Shown here one piece after another: positions 1 through 9,929 of a DNA stretch of 64,000 nt. The stretch is from an uncultured Mucilaginibacter sp. (GTDB lineage: Bacteria > Bacteroidota > Bacteroidia > Sphingobacteriales > Sphingobacteriaceae): positions 1 to 64,000 of the forward strand of contig NZ_CAITNG010000039.1 of assembly GCF_903893715.1 (NCBI RefSeq), in the 5' to 3' direction. Both the position numbers and the translations under genes were made by a program. How positions within the stretch are numbered: the first letter of the stretch is position 1; each line of letters begins with the position of its first letter. The notes below the pieces were generated by a model that worked only from the letters and a program-made list of their open reading frames with translations, was not told where the DNA came from and did no database searches.

Positions 1-97
1 ATTCGGGCTCGTGTTGCCACCTTAATCCTTCCAGATATCCAATACAGGCTTCCTGAGTTGAAAATCTCGTAAATACTTCACTTACATTCATTTGCAT
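1..97 (-). mobile_element. IS1595-type transposase, N-terminal fragment running off the left edge
   Basis: The minus strand opens an ORF at 97 (a second ATG lies at 91) that reads through the window edge. Its first 30 residues contain FSTQEACIGYLEGLRWQ, matching the usual start of IS1595-family transposases, where this helix precedes a zinc ribbon. Only about 32 codons are visible, so whether the gene or its terminal repeats are intact cannot be seen. The family call is recognition from a short stretch. Confidence 0.5.
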
Positions 98-135
98 AAA
101 TATACAAAAATTAAATGTCTATTCATGGGCTATTA

Positions 136-163
136 CTCTCTTGAGAGGGGTCGGGGGTGTGTC
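136..163. repeat. Short CTCTC-TT-GAGAG hairpin, possible dispersed intergenic repeat
   Basis: A 5-bp inverted repeat with a 2-base loop (136-147) is followed by a G-rich tail. It lies between the transposase fragment and the end of the membrane-protein gene at 172. A similar C/G-rich hairpin lies at 6564-6582. Such elements are scattered between genes in this group; that these two belong to one family is inference. Confidence 0.3.
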
Positions 164-171
164 ATTTAAAA

Positions 172-1956
172 CTACACCGCCCAAAACTTTGCTTCGGCCC
201 ATAAAAAAGAACAAGCGGTTAAAAAGAGCAGGAAAAACCAAATTTTTGGTACGGGTTGTGTTATTGCCTGTTCTTTTTGTTGTACGTGGGTGTAATTTAG
301 CAAATTTTTGTTCGCGTAACTGTTTGTAACAAAAATCTTATGGAGGTTTTTGATGTTTTTCCAATCATTTTCGCCATAAACATAAACATCGTTCATTTTG
401 GCATCGCCGTTGGCCACTTTTTGCCACCCGGATCTGCCCGGCCAAAACTTTGCCTGCCATAAAAAAGGTATCTCAGCGTTTTGAGCAAAGGCCGGTTGCA
501 GGTCATTCAGTTTTACAGAATCGGGGGCTGATGCGCTTAAAACCTGCAGCGTGGTTTCATGGTTGGTCTGTGGGATGTCCGTTATCAAGCTCAATGACTT
601 TTGAACAGCCGCCTTCCGTGCCGCTTTGTTGATGAGTAAACTCCAGTATGCTGTATAATCGTTTTCATCCCCGCCCAGCATCCAGTTATATGTATTACCA
701 AGCGCACTGAAAACCAATTTCCCGGCACCCGAAAGCGTGCTGCTCACCAATGCTTTACTTTGCCCATCGCTTACCAAAACCTGTGTGCCTTGCTTGTATA
801 CAATGCCAACGGGGTCGATCTTCAATTTTTCGGTGGCCGCGGTTTGCCCGGATATTTGCAATGCCGCCGCGTTTTGGGTTTGCCCCGATGTTTTAACCAG
901 CGGGAAACTGCTTTGAAACCAGGAGGTGGTCTTAGCCGCGCTATCCGCCCGCACAATAAGCCCTAAACCCGATTGCGTAACCTGCTGTTTTAAAGCCAAT
1001 GCCTCGGGAACTAATAATGCCTGTAAGGCCGATGCATCGCTCACCACCACATCAAAGTTTTGCAGCGTGCCTGTGCCGAGGTTAGTTAATGGGATTTGTT
1101 TGGCATTAACCGCCTCCGTACTGAACTTATCTTTACTGATGGCCGTGCGGGTATAAACCGTATAACCATTCGCACTAAGCCAGTTCTTTAAAAAACGGTT
1201 CTCAAAATCGGGCGAGGAGGAAAGTATCAAAACTCTGACCGGCTTAACCGCTTCAATATGCAAAGGCAAAGCGTTGTTTTCAATGGTGTCTTTCCCATCG
1301 GTTACTATCAAATTATAAACTACATTGCCGGTAGTTTTCGGAATGGTATGCAATTCAAAATCGCCGTTTGTTTTTTGGGTGATGGAATCGAGCGTTACGT
1401 TCAAACCTTTTAACAGGATGGTGTAGGTTTTACCATCTGGGTTGTTAAACTTGCCCTGTACTTTTAAGCTTTCACCCGCTTTCAGATCGCCGTTCCAGCT
1501 GACTGAACTTAGCCCTGCGGGTTTTGCAGGTCGATTGAAAAGCACCGGCATATTTAACCGTTTCAATCCATCCTCATCCAATCCATAACCCAAAACCTGT
1601 ATTTGCGTTAACTGCGGGTAGCCTGTTTTTATCAGCGAAAGCGTTTGGAGCAATATTGCTTTTGGATACTCCTTTTTCATCGCTGCCGAAGCCGTAAATA
1701 CGGGCACATCGGGATATTTTTTTAAGCTATCCGTACTAAAACCATCCGTAAGCAAAATACCGCGATGGTTGTCGGCCACGGTTTGGTTAGTTTTATACAT
1801 CAACGGCAGTATGATACAAGCCAGTGCCGAAACAGCAACCACCACGGCAATTACCCGTAACAGCATGTGCGTTTTGTTCTCGCGCTGGTACTCTTTCCAA
1901 GCCGAAAAGAGGAGCAACAAAACACAAATACCTATCACCAAAATATTCCAACTCAT
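172..1956 (-). CDS. Membrane protein of the MoxR/BatA cluster, large periplasmic domain
   Basis: This 594-residue protein has two N-terminal membrane helices (about 5-20 and 31-55), a long soluble region and one C-terminal helix (about 572-590), so most of it should face the periplasm. It is the last gene of a minus-strand operon and overlaps the DUF4175 gene by four bases (ATGA, 1953-1956). The soluble part includes segments reading VRVLILSSSPDFENRFL and VVVSDASAL, which look like an alpha/beta fold as in glutamine-amidotransferase-like domains found in BatA-related proteins. No catalytic residues can be assigned. By association it belongs to a MoxR ATPase-driven membrane complex. Confidence 0.75.
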   Translation of the reverse strand: MSWNILVIGICVLLLLFSAWKEYQRENKTHMLLRVIAVVVAVSALACIILPLMYKTNQTVADNHRGILLTDGFSTDSLKKYPDVPVFTASAAMKKEYPKAILLQTLSLIKTGYPQLTQIQVLGYGLDEDGLKRLNMPVLFNRPAKPAGLSSVSWNGDLKAGESLKVQGKFNNPDGKTYTILLKGLNVTLDSITQKTNGDFELHTIPKTTGNVVYNLIVTDGKDTIENNALPLHIEAVKPVRVLILSSSPDFENRFLKNWLSANGYTVYTRTAISKDKFSTEAVNAKQIPLTNLGTGTLQNFDVVVSDASALQALLVPEALALKQQVTQSGLGLIVRADSAAKTTSWFQSSFPLVKTSGQTQNAAALQISGQTAATEKLKIDPVGIVYKQGTQVLVSDGQSKALVSSTLSGAGKLVFSALGNTYNWMLGGDENDYTAYWSLLINKAARKAAVQKSLSLITDIPQTNHETTLQVLSASAPDSVKLNDLQPAFAQNAEIPFLWQAKFWPGRSGWQKVANGDAKMNDVYVYGENDWKNIKNLHKIFVTNSYANKNLLNYTHVQQKEQAITQPVPKIWFFLLFLTACSFLWAEAKFWAV

Positions 1957-4046
1957 TTGTTCAGGTTTTTGTAATACTGTTGCGCCAGGCCCATATCGGC
2001 TTGTGTTGCGTTGGCCTTAGGCATGGGTTTAGCGGCTTGCAGGGTAAATTGTATGGCTTTCTCTACACGACCGATATCGGCGGCCTGTACCTGCTTTGGC
2101 GATGCCAGTATACGCCGCATCGCGCTTACCGAACTGATATACTCAGCCGGTTGCGCCGTGGCACGACTGCTCAATTGCTGCTCAGCCAGTTGAAGCGCAT
2201 GCAATGAAGCGCCGTTCATTATTGCCCCGCTTTTTAACTGCTCCAAAACGGGCACGGCGTTTTGCATGGCCTGGTAGGGGTTATCGGCACCCTTCATGGT
2301 ATAGTGCACGTCCGGCTCAACAATTTTTTTCAGCTCGCCGCTTAAGCGTTTTTCCATTTTCAGGGGCGGCGGGTTATAGCTGGTCTTGGCCACATACGAG
2401 CGCGATTTTTGTTGCAGGTCTTTCAACAAGCGCAAGGCCTTGTACTCAAACGGTAGGGCATCCTGTGGCTTGTACATGCGCAGGTGCAATTCGGCGTTCC
2501 ACATTTCGGTGAGGGTAGCCTTGAGCTGGGCTTTTATCGCCGGTTCGAACAAGCCCGCGTCTTCCGCATTATCGTGCTTGTCGGTGTACTCGTCCATGAT
2601 CTTGTTGATATTGCTGAAATCCTTCGGGTCCGACACGCCGTTTTGCTCCGGTCCGCCGATGTTCGATTCCGATTCCTCGCCCAAAAACTTGCCGTAACGC
2701 AGGCGCAACAGTTTCTGGTCCACCCCCAGGTCATTGCTCAGCCCGTTAAACTTTTCAGCGCTGATGGTATCTTTTTCTTTCAGTAAATGCTCCGAATCGA
2801 TAATAATTTGCCGCTCGCTGCGGAAGAACTCGGGCTTCAGATCGGTACCGGCTACAATGCCGTTCATGCTCAGCAGGGCGGCGGTATCCTGTATGGTAAC
2901 GGTATAAGCGTCGGTACGGCTTTGCTGGTTATGGTTATCGGTAGCTAAAATATAGAAGTACAGTTCATCGCCCGGCTCCATATCCAAAGCTTTCAGGTCG
3001 ACCAATTTTTGCAGATCGTATTTGGGCTTGCGCTCGTTAAACGAATTGGAGAATTGCAGCTTATACTCTTTAAACTTCACCGCTTCGCCGCTGCCTTTGG
3101 CTACGGTGGCCATCAGCAAGGCATTGCTCACACCATAATCGTCGCTAACCTGCGTGGTAATGTTTACCTGTGGCTTTTCGCCTGCATCAATAAAAGTATA
3201 AGGTTTGGGTGTGATGATGCGGATGACCGGCGGCGCGTCCTTAATCACCTCCACCTGGTACAAATCAGATAGTTTGCCATCGATAGCCACCTGGTAAAAG
3301 CCGGGTTTGCTGATGGTTTCCCGACCTGTAAAACCGGTATGGTCGCCGTTTGGTGATAAACGGATATTTTCCGTCTCGTTAAATAATAACGAAACCTGCT
3401 TTACCGCGATATTGGTTTTGATATCCCATTTTACCTCGCTGCCTTCTTCCACATTCAGGGTGAACTGGCTTTGTTCCCTTTTTGCCTTGCCTGTATAGGC
3501 AGGAGGGGTAATGCTGATGCGCTGCGATTCAATTTCCGGCAGTACCTTTTCGGGAATGGTTTTAACAGTGCTATCAGTCCGATGTGTAGCTATTTTTGAT
3601 GGGAAATCCAATGATATCCCGCTTTTCGCGATGGCAAAACTTACTCCCAGCAGCAGTACCAGTATAATGCCCGACTGCCGCAAATGTTTGCTGATTTGTT
3701 TGGGCTGTTCGTTCAAATGTAATAGTGCCGTTTCAACTTTGGCTACCTGAAAGCGTTCCAACAAGTTGAGTTCATCGTAAGGTTTTAAAACCAGGTCGCA
3801 GCTTTCTTCCAGTTGCGGGTAGTAAAGGTTAAGTAGTGAAGATACCTTGTTATCGGTAATTTTCCAGGGTTTGCGGATATAGAGCAATGCGGCGAGGCTT
3901 ATCACAAACAACACCATCGCGCAAAGCAAATTAATGATGCTGAATGCCAACGACGCAATGGCGAGCGCAAGTAAGATACATGCCGCTACCTCATAGGCCA
4001 TCCAGCGTCTGCGCAATATCCGGAGTTGTGTGATGCCGCTATCCAT
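1953..4046 (-). CDS. DUF4175 family membrane protein
   Basis: The 697-residue protein starts with two membrane helices (about 17-56), followed by a third near 127-147, then a large extracytoplasmic region. A predominantly beta part (about 175-385) is followed by a helical, Gln/Lys-rich C-terminal half. This matches the size and layout of DUF4175 proteins. It overlaps the BatA-type gene upstream by eight bases and the 594-residue gene downstream by four, which points to translational coupling. Its biochemical role is unknown; the family recurs beside MoxR, DUF58 and BatA genes in Bacteroidota and is thought to help assemble or monitor the cell envelope. Confidence 0.8.
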   Translation of the reverse strand: MDSGITQLRILRRRWMAYEVAACILLALAIASLAFSIINLLCAMVLFVISLAALLYIRKPWKITDNKVSSLLNLYYPQLEESCDLVLKPYDELNLLERFQVAKVETALLHLNEQPKQISKHLRQSGIILVLLLGVSFAIAKSGISLDFPSKIATHRTDSTVKTIPEKVLPEIESQRISITPPAYTGKAKREQSQFTLNVEEGSEVKWDIKTNIAVKQVSLLFNETENIRLSPNGDHTGFTGRETISKPGFYQVAIDGKLSDLYQVEVIKDAPPVIRIITPKPYTFIDAGEKPQVNITTQVSDDYGVSNALLMATVAKGSGEAVKFKEYKLQFSNSFNERKPKYDLQKLVDLKALDMEPGDELYFYILATDNHNQQSRTDAYTVTIQDTAALLSMNGIVAGTDLKPEFFRSERQIIIDSEHLLKEKDTISAEKFNGLSNDLGVDQKLLRLRYGKFLGEESESNIGGPEQNGVSDPKDFSNINKIMDEYTDKHDNAEDAGLFEPAIKAQLKATLTEMWNAELHLRMYKPQDALPFEYKALRLLKDLQQKSRSYVAKTSYNPPPLKMEKRLSGELKKIVEPDVHYTMKGADNPYQAMQNAVPVLEQLKSGAIMNGASLHALQLAEQQLSSRATAQPAEYISSVSAMRRILASPKQVQAADIGRVEKAIQFTLQAAKPMPKANATQADMGLAQQYYKNLNK

Positions 4047-5550
4047 TCGCCAAAATAGTTTTCCGATGGGCCAGCCACCGTTCTGTTAAAAACACCAATA
4101 CCAAAACCATCCATATATAACGCGACAAGTCCACCTCATCTGATAAGCCTGACAAATTTGCCTCATTGGTCTTCGCCATCAAAGGCATTATCTGCGCCAC
4201 ATCCATTACACGTTTATCGTTACGGATGCTTATCGCTGATGGCTCGTGATCGGTCATCAAACCTAACAGCATTCGCGGAAAATTATCGTTCCAAACCAAA
4301 TCGCCCCATTGCGGGTCGAAGCGGGTGTAAAAACGGTAAAGCGTAAAATCTTTATCTTTTTCGGCACTCAAAACCGCATGTCCGTAACCATCGCGCCAAA
4401 CCAGGCCGGCATCGCTTTTTGGCGAAGTTATTAATAGGTGCAGGGGTACCTGCCCGTCTTGCCGGCCAATGTCAAATCCATCGCCAACGCTCATCCAGGT
4501 GGCTACGTTTTGCGCTTTCCCGGTTTGGTAAATGAACAGGTTTTTAGCGATATCCGTTGCCGCTTTGATGACCGGCCTCCGGGCCAGCCAAAACATCCAA
4601 TCCTGTTTTTGTTTTAGCCGGATAACATCGTTGTAATTGAGCAGTTGCACTTTTGCATGCAGCATAGGTGCTATCGCTTTTAAAGCCGCGTTCAAATACG
4701 CTGCATCGGGCTGGCCGGCATCGGCTATCATCGCTATCCGTAAAACAGAAGTGTCGGCAGTAACCACACGTTCGGGATCGCTTTTTAAATGGGCAACCAC
4801 ATCGCCACCCCGCACGATAAGGGTATTAACCATTCCAAAACCCGAGCCCGGTTGCATAGTCAGTACCGAATACGCTGTACCACGCTCATTGCTCGTGCCT
4901 TTCAATACTTTGATGTTATCATCATTGGCTATCCAGGCCTTTTCAAGCCATTCGCTGTCGAAGTCGCCGGGGGTATAGGTTTGCCAGTTGAGGTTAAGGG
5001 CCACCATTGGTTTGCTTCCGCTGAAATGCGTCAGGGTGTTTTCGGTAAATAAGCTGACAGGCAGCTTTGACGGCACCTTGCCATTGAGTTGTGATAACAG
5101 ATCCCAATAATTCGTGATGGTGGTATCGGTAACTTTAGCAGTGTCCTTTACAACATCCATCCATTCCGCCTTTGCAAAACCCTTGTCAAAATAATGGAAC
5201 TCATAACCTGCGGCGGTTAACGAGTCGACAGGCTTTTTATAAATCTTATAAGCCTCTTTAAAACTTTGTTTAGGAATAAGTACCCAACCTTTTACTTTGC
5301 CATCGGCAGGTTTTGTCCAAAAGGGCATGGCCAACAAAGCGGCCAATACTATCAATATCAAACAACGCAAAGCCAGTAACAACAGATCCAACAACCTAAA
5401 ACTACGACTGCTTTGCCGCGATGCCTCACCCATGAGCGCGATACTCCCCACCTTCAGGGTTTTCCCCTGTTTAATGTTCCACAGGTGTATCACCACCGGT
5501 ATCAATACCGCGGCAATTGCTGTGAGCCATATGGGGGTGAGGAAGTGCAT
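4039..5550 (-). CDS. BatA N-terminal domain membrane protein
   Basis: The 503-residue protein begins with the BatA-type double membrane segment: MHFLTPIWL, then a helix to about residue 25, the motif HLWNIKQGKTLKVGS, and a second helix at about 57-80. A C-terminal helix lies at about 478-493. The middle does not show an obvious MIDAS (DxSxS) motif, so it is a BatA-like protein without a clear metal-binding VWA domain. It follows the DUF58 gene by 82 bases and overlaps the DUF4175 gene by eight. Known Bat proteins sit in the inner membrane and work with MoxR ATPases in envelope or oxygen-stress physiology. Confidence 0.8.
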   Translation of the reverse strand: MHFLTPIWLTAIAAVLIPVVIHLWNIKQGKTLKVGSIALMGEASRQSSRSFRLLDLLLLALRCLILIVLAALLAMPFWTKPADGKVKGWVLIPKQSFKEAYKIYKKPVDSLTAAGYEFHYFDKGFAKAEWMDVVKDTAKVTDTTITNYWDLLSQLNGKVPSKLPVSLFTENTLTHFSGSKPMVALNLNWQTYTPGDFDSEWLEKAWIANDDNIKVLKGTSNERGTAYSVLTMQPGSGFGMVNTLIVRGGDVVAHLKSDPERVVTADTSVLRIAMIADAGQPDAAYLNAALKAIAPMLHAKVQLLNYNDVIRLKQKQDWMFWLARRPVIKAATDIAKNLFIYQTGKAQNVATWMSVGDGFDIGRQDGQVPLHLLITSPKSDAGLVWRDGYGHAVLSAEKDKDFTLYRFYTRFDPQWGDLVWNDNFPRMLLGLMTDHEPSAISIRNDKRVMDVAQIMPLMAKTNEANLSGLSDEVDLSRYIWMVLVLVFLTERWLAHRKTILANG

Positions 5551-5632
5551 TTAGTATTGCGATTTGAGTATTGCGTATTGCGGTTTTTTCATGTGTTTTC
5601 TTGATTCTCGGATCTTGATTCTTGACTCTTTC

Positions 5633-6505
5633 TTAAAATCCTTTATTCCGTTGCACCAAAAACTCGCGCAAAACTTCGTCCAATGGTTGGGCGGTACTCA
5701 GCATTTTGTAAACGATGTGTTTGCCCAACAAAGCCATGCGCAGGCCTGCGATGTGCTGCTCCAATGTTTCCTGGTATTGTTTTTTTGCCTGCGGGCTGAT
5801 GGGAATGGTTTGCCCGGTCTCCAGATCTTCCAAAGTAGAGTAGCCCTTAAAATCAAAATCCAACTCGTTTTGTCCCATTAAATGGAAAACAATCACCTCG
5901 TGTTTTAAAGCCGCCAGCGTGTCCAACAGTTTTACAATCTCGCCGCCGTTCTGGTACATATCGGTAATAAATATCAACAGCTCCTTGCGCCCGTTACCGG
6001 CGAACAGTTCTTTATAATGTATGGGCTTGGTAAACGTACCAGCAGGTTCAATTTGCTGCAGGTTATAATACAGCCGCTGCAAATGCTGCGGGTCGAGCCT
6101 TGAGGGCAACGAGAACAAACCCCCGTCCTGGAACACGTTCAAGGCTATCGCATCGCCCTGCAAATTGGCCAAATAAGCTAACGACGCCGTTAAAAACCGC
6201 GCGTAATCAATCTTTTTTACCCCGCCGTCGTCATGGTTCATGGATGCGCTGGCATCTACCAAAAAGCGCACGGATATACTGGTCTCAATTTCCGATTCGC
6301 GGATATAATACCGGTCGCTACGGGCAAACATGCGCCAGTCGAGCCAGCGCAGGTCGTCGCCGGGCTGGTAGCTGCGGTACTGGCTAAACTCGAGGCCGGG
6401 CCCCTTTACCGTACTTTTGTTATACCCGTTCATAAAGCCATCAATAACCGTTTTCGCCACCAGGGGCAAATCTTTAATGGTCATTAAAACTTTAGGATCA
6501 AGCAC
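5633..6505 (-). CDS. DUF58 domain protein
   Basis: This 290-residue soluble protein has the DUF58 signature YQPGDDLRWLDWRMFAR (about 46-62) followed by a VWA-like MIDAS motif DASAS at residues 84-88. The start is GTG at 6505; the sequence after it (LDPKVLM) fits the usual N-terminus of the family, so GTG is preferred over an internal ATG. It lies 89 bases downstream of the MoxR ATPase gene. DUF58 proteins are the usual partners of MoxR AAA+ ATPases and are thought to link the ATPase to membrane-bound Bat proteins. Confidence 0.88.
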   Translation of the reverse strand: MLDPKVLMTIKDLPLVAKTVIDGFMNGYNKSTVKGPGLEFSQYRSYQPGDDLRWLDWRMFARSDRYYIRESEIETSISVRFLVDASASMNHDDGGVKKIDYARFLTASLAYLANLQGDAIALNVFQDGGLFSLPSRLDPQHLQRLYYNLQQIEPAGTFTKPIHYKELFAGNGRKELLIFITDMYQNGGEIVKLLDTLAALKHEVIVFHLMGQNELDFDFKGYSTLEDLETGQTIPISPQAKKQYQETLEQHIAGLRMALLGKHIVYKMLSTAQPLDEVLREFLVQRNKGF

Positions 6506-6563
6506 TTCGTTTAGATTTGAGATGTTAGATGTGAGTATTTAGATTTAAATTATCCATTAAAAG

Positions 6564-6582
6564 TCTCCCCTTCCGGGGGAGA
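6564..6582. repeat. TCTCCCC/GGGGAGA hairpin between moxR and DUF58 genes
   Basis: A perfect 7-bp inverted repeat with a 5-base loop lies in the 89-base gap between two genes of one operon. There is no T-run directly after it on the minus strand, so a strong terminator is unlikely. It may be an mRNA stability hairpin or a dispersed intergenic repeat. Confidence 0.35.
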
Positions 6583-6594
6583 TTTAGAGGGGGC

Positions 6595-7599
6595 TTATAT
6601 TTTCGGTCGCTCAATTACCTTAACCAACTCCGCCGTCACCTTATCCGATGTTATCCCTTCGGCCTCGGCTTTAAAGTTGGTGAGTATACGGTGCCTTAAT
6701 ACAGGCGTAGCCATGGCGTGTATATCTTCCATCAAAACAGCATACCTGCCTTTTAGCAAAGCACGTGCCTTGGCGGTGAGTATCAATGCCTGCCCCGCGC
6801 GCGGACCGGCACCCCAGCGCACCCATTCCTTTACGTACGATACGGTAGTGGTATCGGGACGTGTGGCGCGTATCATGCTGCTCACATATTTGATCAGGTC
6901 TTCGCTGATGCTTACCTGCCGTACCAGGGCCTGCGCCTGCTGTATCTCTTCGCCATTGATGATGGCATTGATGGCCGCCTTTTTTGTACCTGTGGTGCGG
7001 TTCAATACTTCAAATTCCTCGGCCTCGGTAGGGTAGCCTATTTTTATCAGGAGTAAAAAACGGTCTAACTGCGCTTCGGGCAAGGGGTATGTGCCGGCCT
7101 GCTCTATCGGGTTTTGGGTCGCGAGGATAAAGAAGGGCTTATCCAACGGGTACGTTTGCCCGCCGTAAGTTACCTCGAACTCCTGCATAGCCTCCAGCAA
7201 TGCCGACTGTGTTTTTGGCGGTGTACGGTTAATCTCGTCGGCCAAAATAATATTCGCGAAAAGCGGGCCCTTGTTGAACTTGAAAAAACGCTTGCCGGTG
7301 ACATGGTCTTCCTCCAATATCTCGGTACCTACAATGTCGGTCGGCATCAAATCGGGCGTAAATTGTATGCGCCTGAAAGCCAGGTGCAGCGCCTGCGACA
7401 TGGTTTTAACGATCAACGTTTTGGCCAAACCCGGTACACCTTCCAACAGGCAATGGCCACCGGCTAAAAAGGCTACCAGTAATTCGTCGAGTATCTCGTC
7501 CTGCCCCACAATTACTTTTTGTATCTCGGTTTTGAGCGAGGGTAGTTTGGCGAGGAGTGTTTTTATATCGGTTTCGGTGAGTTCGGTAGTAGTAGCCAT
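6595..7599 (-). CDS. MoxR family AAA+ ATPase
   Basis: The 334-residue protein has a Walker A motif GVPGLAKT at 54-61, a Walker B IILADE ending at D121-E122, and the MoxR-typical stretch NRTPPKTQSALLEAMQE just after it. Length and motif order are those of full-length MoxR proteins. It is the first gene of a five-gene minus-strand operon (MoxR, DUF58, BatA, DUF4175, membrane protein). MoxR ATPases act as chaperone-like machines that remodel or activate VWA-domain partners, here most likely the DUF58 and BatA-type products. A DUF4159 gene that normally belongs to the same cluster is transcribed divergently, 167 bases away. Confidence 0.93.
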   Translation of the reverse strand: MATTTELTETDIKTLLAKLPSLKTEIQKVIVGQDEILDELLVAFLAGGHCLLEGVPGLAKTLIVKTMSQALHLAFRRIQFTPDLMPTDIVGTEILEEDHVTGKRFFKFNKGPLFANIILADEINRTPPKTQSALLEAMQEFEVTYGGQTYPLDKPFFILATQNPIEQAGTYPLPEAQLDRFLLLIKIGYPTEAEEFEVLNRTTGTKKAAINAIINGEEIQQAQALVRQVSISEDLIKYVSSMIRATRPDTTTVSYVKEWVRWGAGPRAGQALILTAKARALLKGRYAVLMEDIHAMATPVLRHRILTNFKAEAEGITSDKVTAELVKVIERPKI

Positions 7600-7766
7600 T
7601 AATTTTGTTTTGTGATAGTAACGTTTCAGAACACAATATATAGCGGTTTAGCGTAACACGCAATATTTTCGCAATATTTGCAGTAAAGTATCCAAATCTT
7701 TACAAGATAGATACAATTTCCCGCATTTGGCTTAAAATTTTGTACTACTTTAGGAGTTTACAACAC

Positions 7767-8393
7767 ATGGCACAAGGCGCAAAATTCACTTTTACCAGGT
7801 TAAGCTACCACAGCGGCGATTGGGATACCGACCAACGTATGCCCGCCAATATGCTCAACTCACTGCTCGAATACACCACCATCCCTTTCGACCCGCACGA
7901 AAAGGTGGTCGCCCTGAGCAGCAACGATATTTTTTCGGCCCCGTTTTGTTACCTGAGCGGGCATAAATTAGTTCAGTTTGATACTGTGGAACGCGCCAAC
8001 TTTAAAAAGTACGTGCAAAACGGCGGTTTTGTTTTTGTGGACGATTGCAACCATGATATCGACGGGCTGTTCGCCAAATCGTTCGAGGCGCAGATGGATG
8101 CTTTGTTCGGTACCAACTCGCTAAAAAAGATACCCAATAATCACCCGATATATAATTGCTTCTTTAAATTTGATAAAGGTCCGCCGAATACGGTATTCGA
8201 ACTGAACGGCTGGGGCGACGACCTGATACACGATTACCTGAAAGCTTACGAAGTAAACGGCCGCATTGCCGTGCTGTATAGCAACAAAGATTACGGCTGC
8301 GAGTGGGACTACGATTTTAGGAACAAGCGCTTTTTAGCCGAAGACAATACCAAATTCGCGGTGAACATTGTGGTGTACGCTATGGGGAGTTAA
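7767..8393 (+). CDS. DUF4159 family protein
   Basis: The reading frame is open from 7740, but the ATG at 7767 has an AGGAG about ten bases upstream and gives the usual start MAQGAKFTFTRL, so I choose it (208 residues). The sequence contains YHSGDWDTD, a conserved GGFVFVDDCNHD segment and NHPIYNCFF, all typical of DUF4159, a glutamine-amidotransferase-like fold of unknown activity. No membrane segment is seen. In this phylum the family is usually encoded with MoxR and BatA genes; here it is divergent from that operon, which supports a shared role. Confidence 0.8.
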   Translation: MAQGAKFTFTRLSYHSGDWDTDQRMPANMLNSLLEYTTIPFDPHEKVVALSSNDIFSAPFCYLSGHKLVQFDTVERANFKKYVQNGGFVFVDDCNHDIDGLFAKSFEAQMDALFGTNSLKKIPNNHPIYNCFFKFDKGPPNTVFELNGWGDDLIHDYLKAYEVNGRIAVLYSNKDYGCEWDYDFRNKRFLAEDNTKFAVNIVVYAMGS

Positions 8394-8411
8394 AATTTAA
8401 ACACACTCGAT

Positions 8412-9881
8412 ATGAAAAGAACACTGACCTTGTTTTTATCAGGCATAATTGCGCTGAACACATTAGGCCAAACCAAATCTTCCACCTTACCACCCGCCCT
8501 GGCATCCATCAAAGATGCCGACCTGAAAAAAGACATTTTTGAACTGGCCAGCGATGCCTTTCGCGGCCGTCGTGCCGGAACCATTGACGAGATGCGTGCC
8601 GCCGTTTGGGTGGCCCAAAAAGCACAGGAAGCGGGATTGAAACCTGCCGGTGCCGATGGTACTTATTTCCAGTTTTATAATATTCGTCGCACGGTTACTT
8701 CGGCAAAAAGTTATTTCAGCATTGGTAACCAGTCCCTGGTACTATGGAAACAGTTTTGGCTCACCCAACCTATGGATGCGCACCTTGACGGCCCTGTGCA
8801 ATGGCTCACATCAATGGCCGATACCACAATGGATTTGAAAGGTAAAATAGTAGCCGTAAAAATTACCGCGCCAAAACCATTGCCCGCCGCCGGAATGAGT
8901 TTGTGGGGTTTCAGGTACACGTCTTCGGCCATACGCCAGCAAAGCGCCGCCTTGCGCCGCAGAGGTGTTACCGCCATTATTTTTGTCGCCGACGATGTGG
9001 TCGAAAGCTCGCTGGCCTTTATCGGGCATAATTATGAGTCGGGTTTATATGTATTGGATGGTACCCCTGCAGCAAATAACGCCCGCTTTCAACCTTTGCC
9101 GGTTATTATGGTAAAGGGCGATATGGCAGCTGCCCTGCAACAAGCGGGCGCGAGCATTAAAGCCGACTTTAGGGCCGAAACTTTTCTATACCCATCGGTT
9201 AATGTAATTGCAAAAGCCGTTGGCACCGACCCTAAACTGAAAGATGAATATGTGCTGTACAGCGGCCACCACGACCATGATGGCGTGGGCAACCCCGTAG
9301 CGCAGGATTCGATATGGAACGGTGCCGATGATAATGCTTCGGTAACAGTAGGCATGTTGGCTATCGGGCGGGCATGGACAGCTAAGCCCGGCAAACGCTC
9401 GGCCCTGTTTGTTTGGCATGGTGCAGAAGAGCGCGGCTTGTTAGGCTCGCGCTGGTATGCAGCTCACCCAACGGTCGGCAAGCAAAGCATTGTCGCCGTT
9501 TTAAACGGCGATATGATAGGGCGCAACAGTGTCGATTCGGCAGCATTGCTGGGTACCACGGCGCATAAAAACTCAACTGCGCTCGTTGATATGGCGATGA
9601 AAGCCAATGCTGATCTGACAAAATTCAAGGTCGATTTTTCGTGGGATGACCCTAAACAGCCCGAAGGATGGTATTTCCGCAGCGACCACCTGCCTTATGC
9701 GCAGGCAGGCATCCCTGCTATATTTTTTACCTCGCTGCTGCACCCCGATTACCATACCCCTAAGGATGAACCCGACCGTATCAACATCGCCAAACTGGCA
9801 AAAATGACGAAGTGGATGTATGTTACCGGCTGGCTGGTATCGCAAACCGAAACACGGCCGGCTTTGGATACGAAGCCATAA
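8412..9881 (+). CDS. Secreted M28 family zinc aminopeptidase
   Basis: The 489-residue protein has an N-terminal signal peptide (about 1-20). M28 metal-binding residues are visible in order: SGHHDHDG (around 284), GADDNAS (around 304), EERGLLGS (around 338, carrying the catalytic Glu), and the late His in HPDYHTPKDEPD (around 443). A protease-associated-type insert probably occupies about residues 110-250. It should act in the periplasm or outside the cell to release N-terminal amino acids from peptides. It starts 18 bases after the DUF4159 gene, so the two may be cotranscribed. A hairpin terminator follows directly. Confidence 0.9.
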   Translation: MKRTLTLFLSGIIALNTLGQTKSSTLPPALASIKDADLKKDIFELASDAFRGRRAGTIDEMRAAVWVAQKAQEAGLKPAGADGTYFQFYNIRRTVTSAKSYFSIGNQSLVLWKQFWLTQPMDAHLDGPVQWLTSMADTTMDLKGKIVAVKITAPKPLPAAGMSLWGFRYTSSAIRQQSAALRRRGVTAIIFVADDVVESSLAFIGHNYESGLYVLDGTPAANNARFQPLPVIMVKGDMAAALQQAGASIKADFRAETFLYPSVNVIAKAVGTDPKLKDEYVLYSGHHDHDGVGNPVAQDSIWNGADDNASVTVGMLAIGRAWTAKPGKRSALFVWHGAEERGLLGSRWYAAHPTVGKQSIVAVLNGDMIGRNSVDSAALLGTTAHKNSTALVDMAMKANADLTKFKVDFSWDDPKQPEGWYFRSDHLPYAQAGIPAIFFTSLLHPDYHTPKDEPDRINIAKLAKMTKWMYVTGWLVSQTETRPALDTKP

Positions 9882-9922
9882 AAACGAAGAAGCCCTGATA
9901 AACATCGGGGCTTTTTCGTTTT
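9880..9922. terminator. Bidirectional terminator
   Basis: A long inverted repeat (AAAACGAA..AAGCCC / GGGGCTT..TTCGTTTT) lies between the convergent peptidase and YCII genes. The A-tract on one side and T-tract on the other suit termination on both strands. Confidence 0.8.
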
Positions 9923-9929
9923 AGTTAAA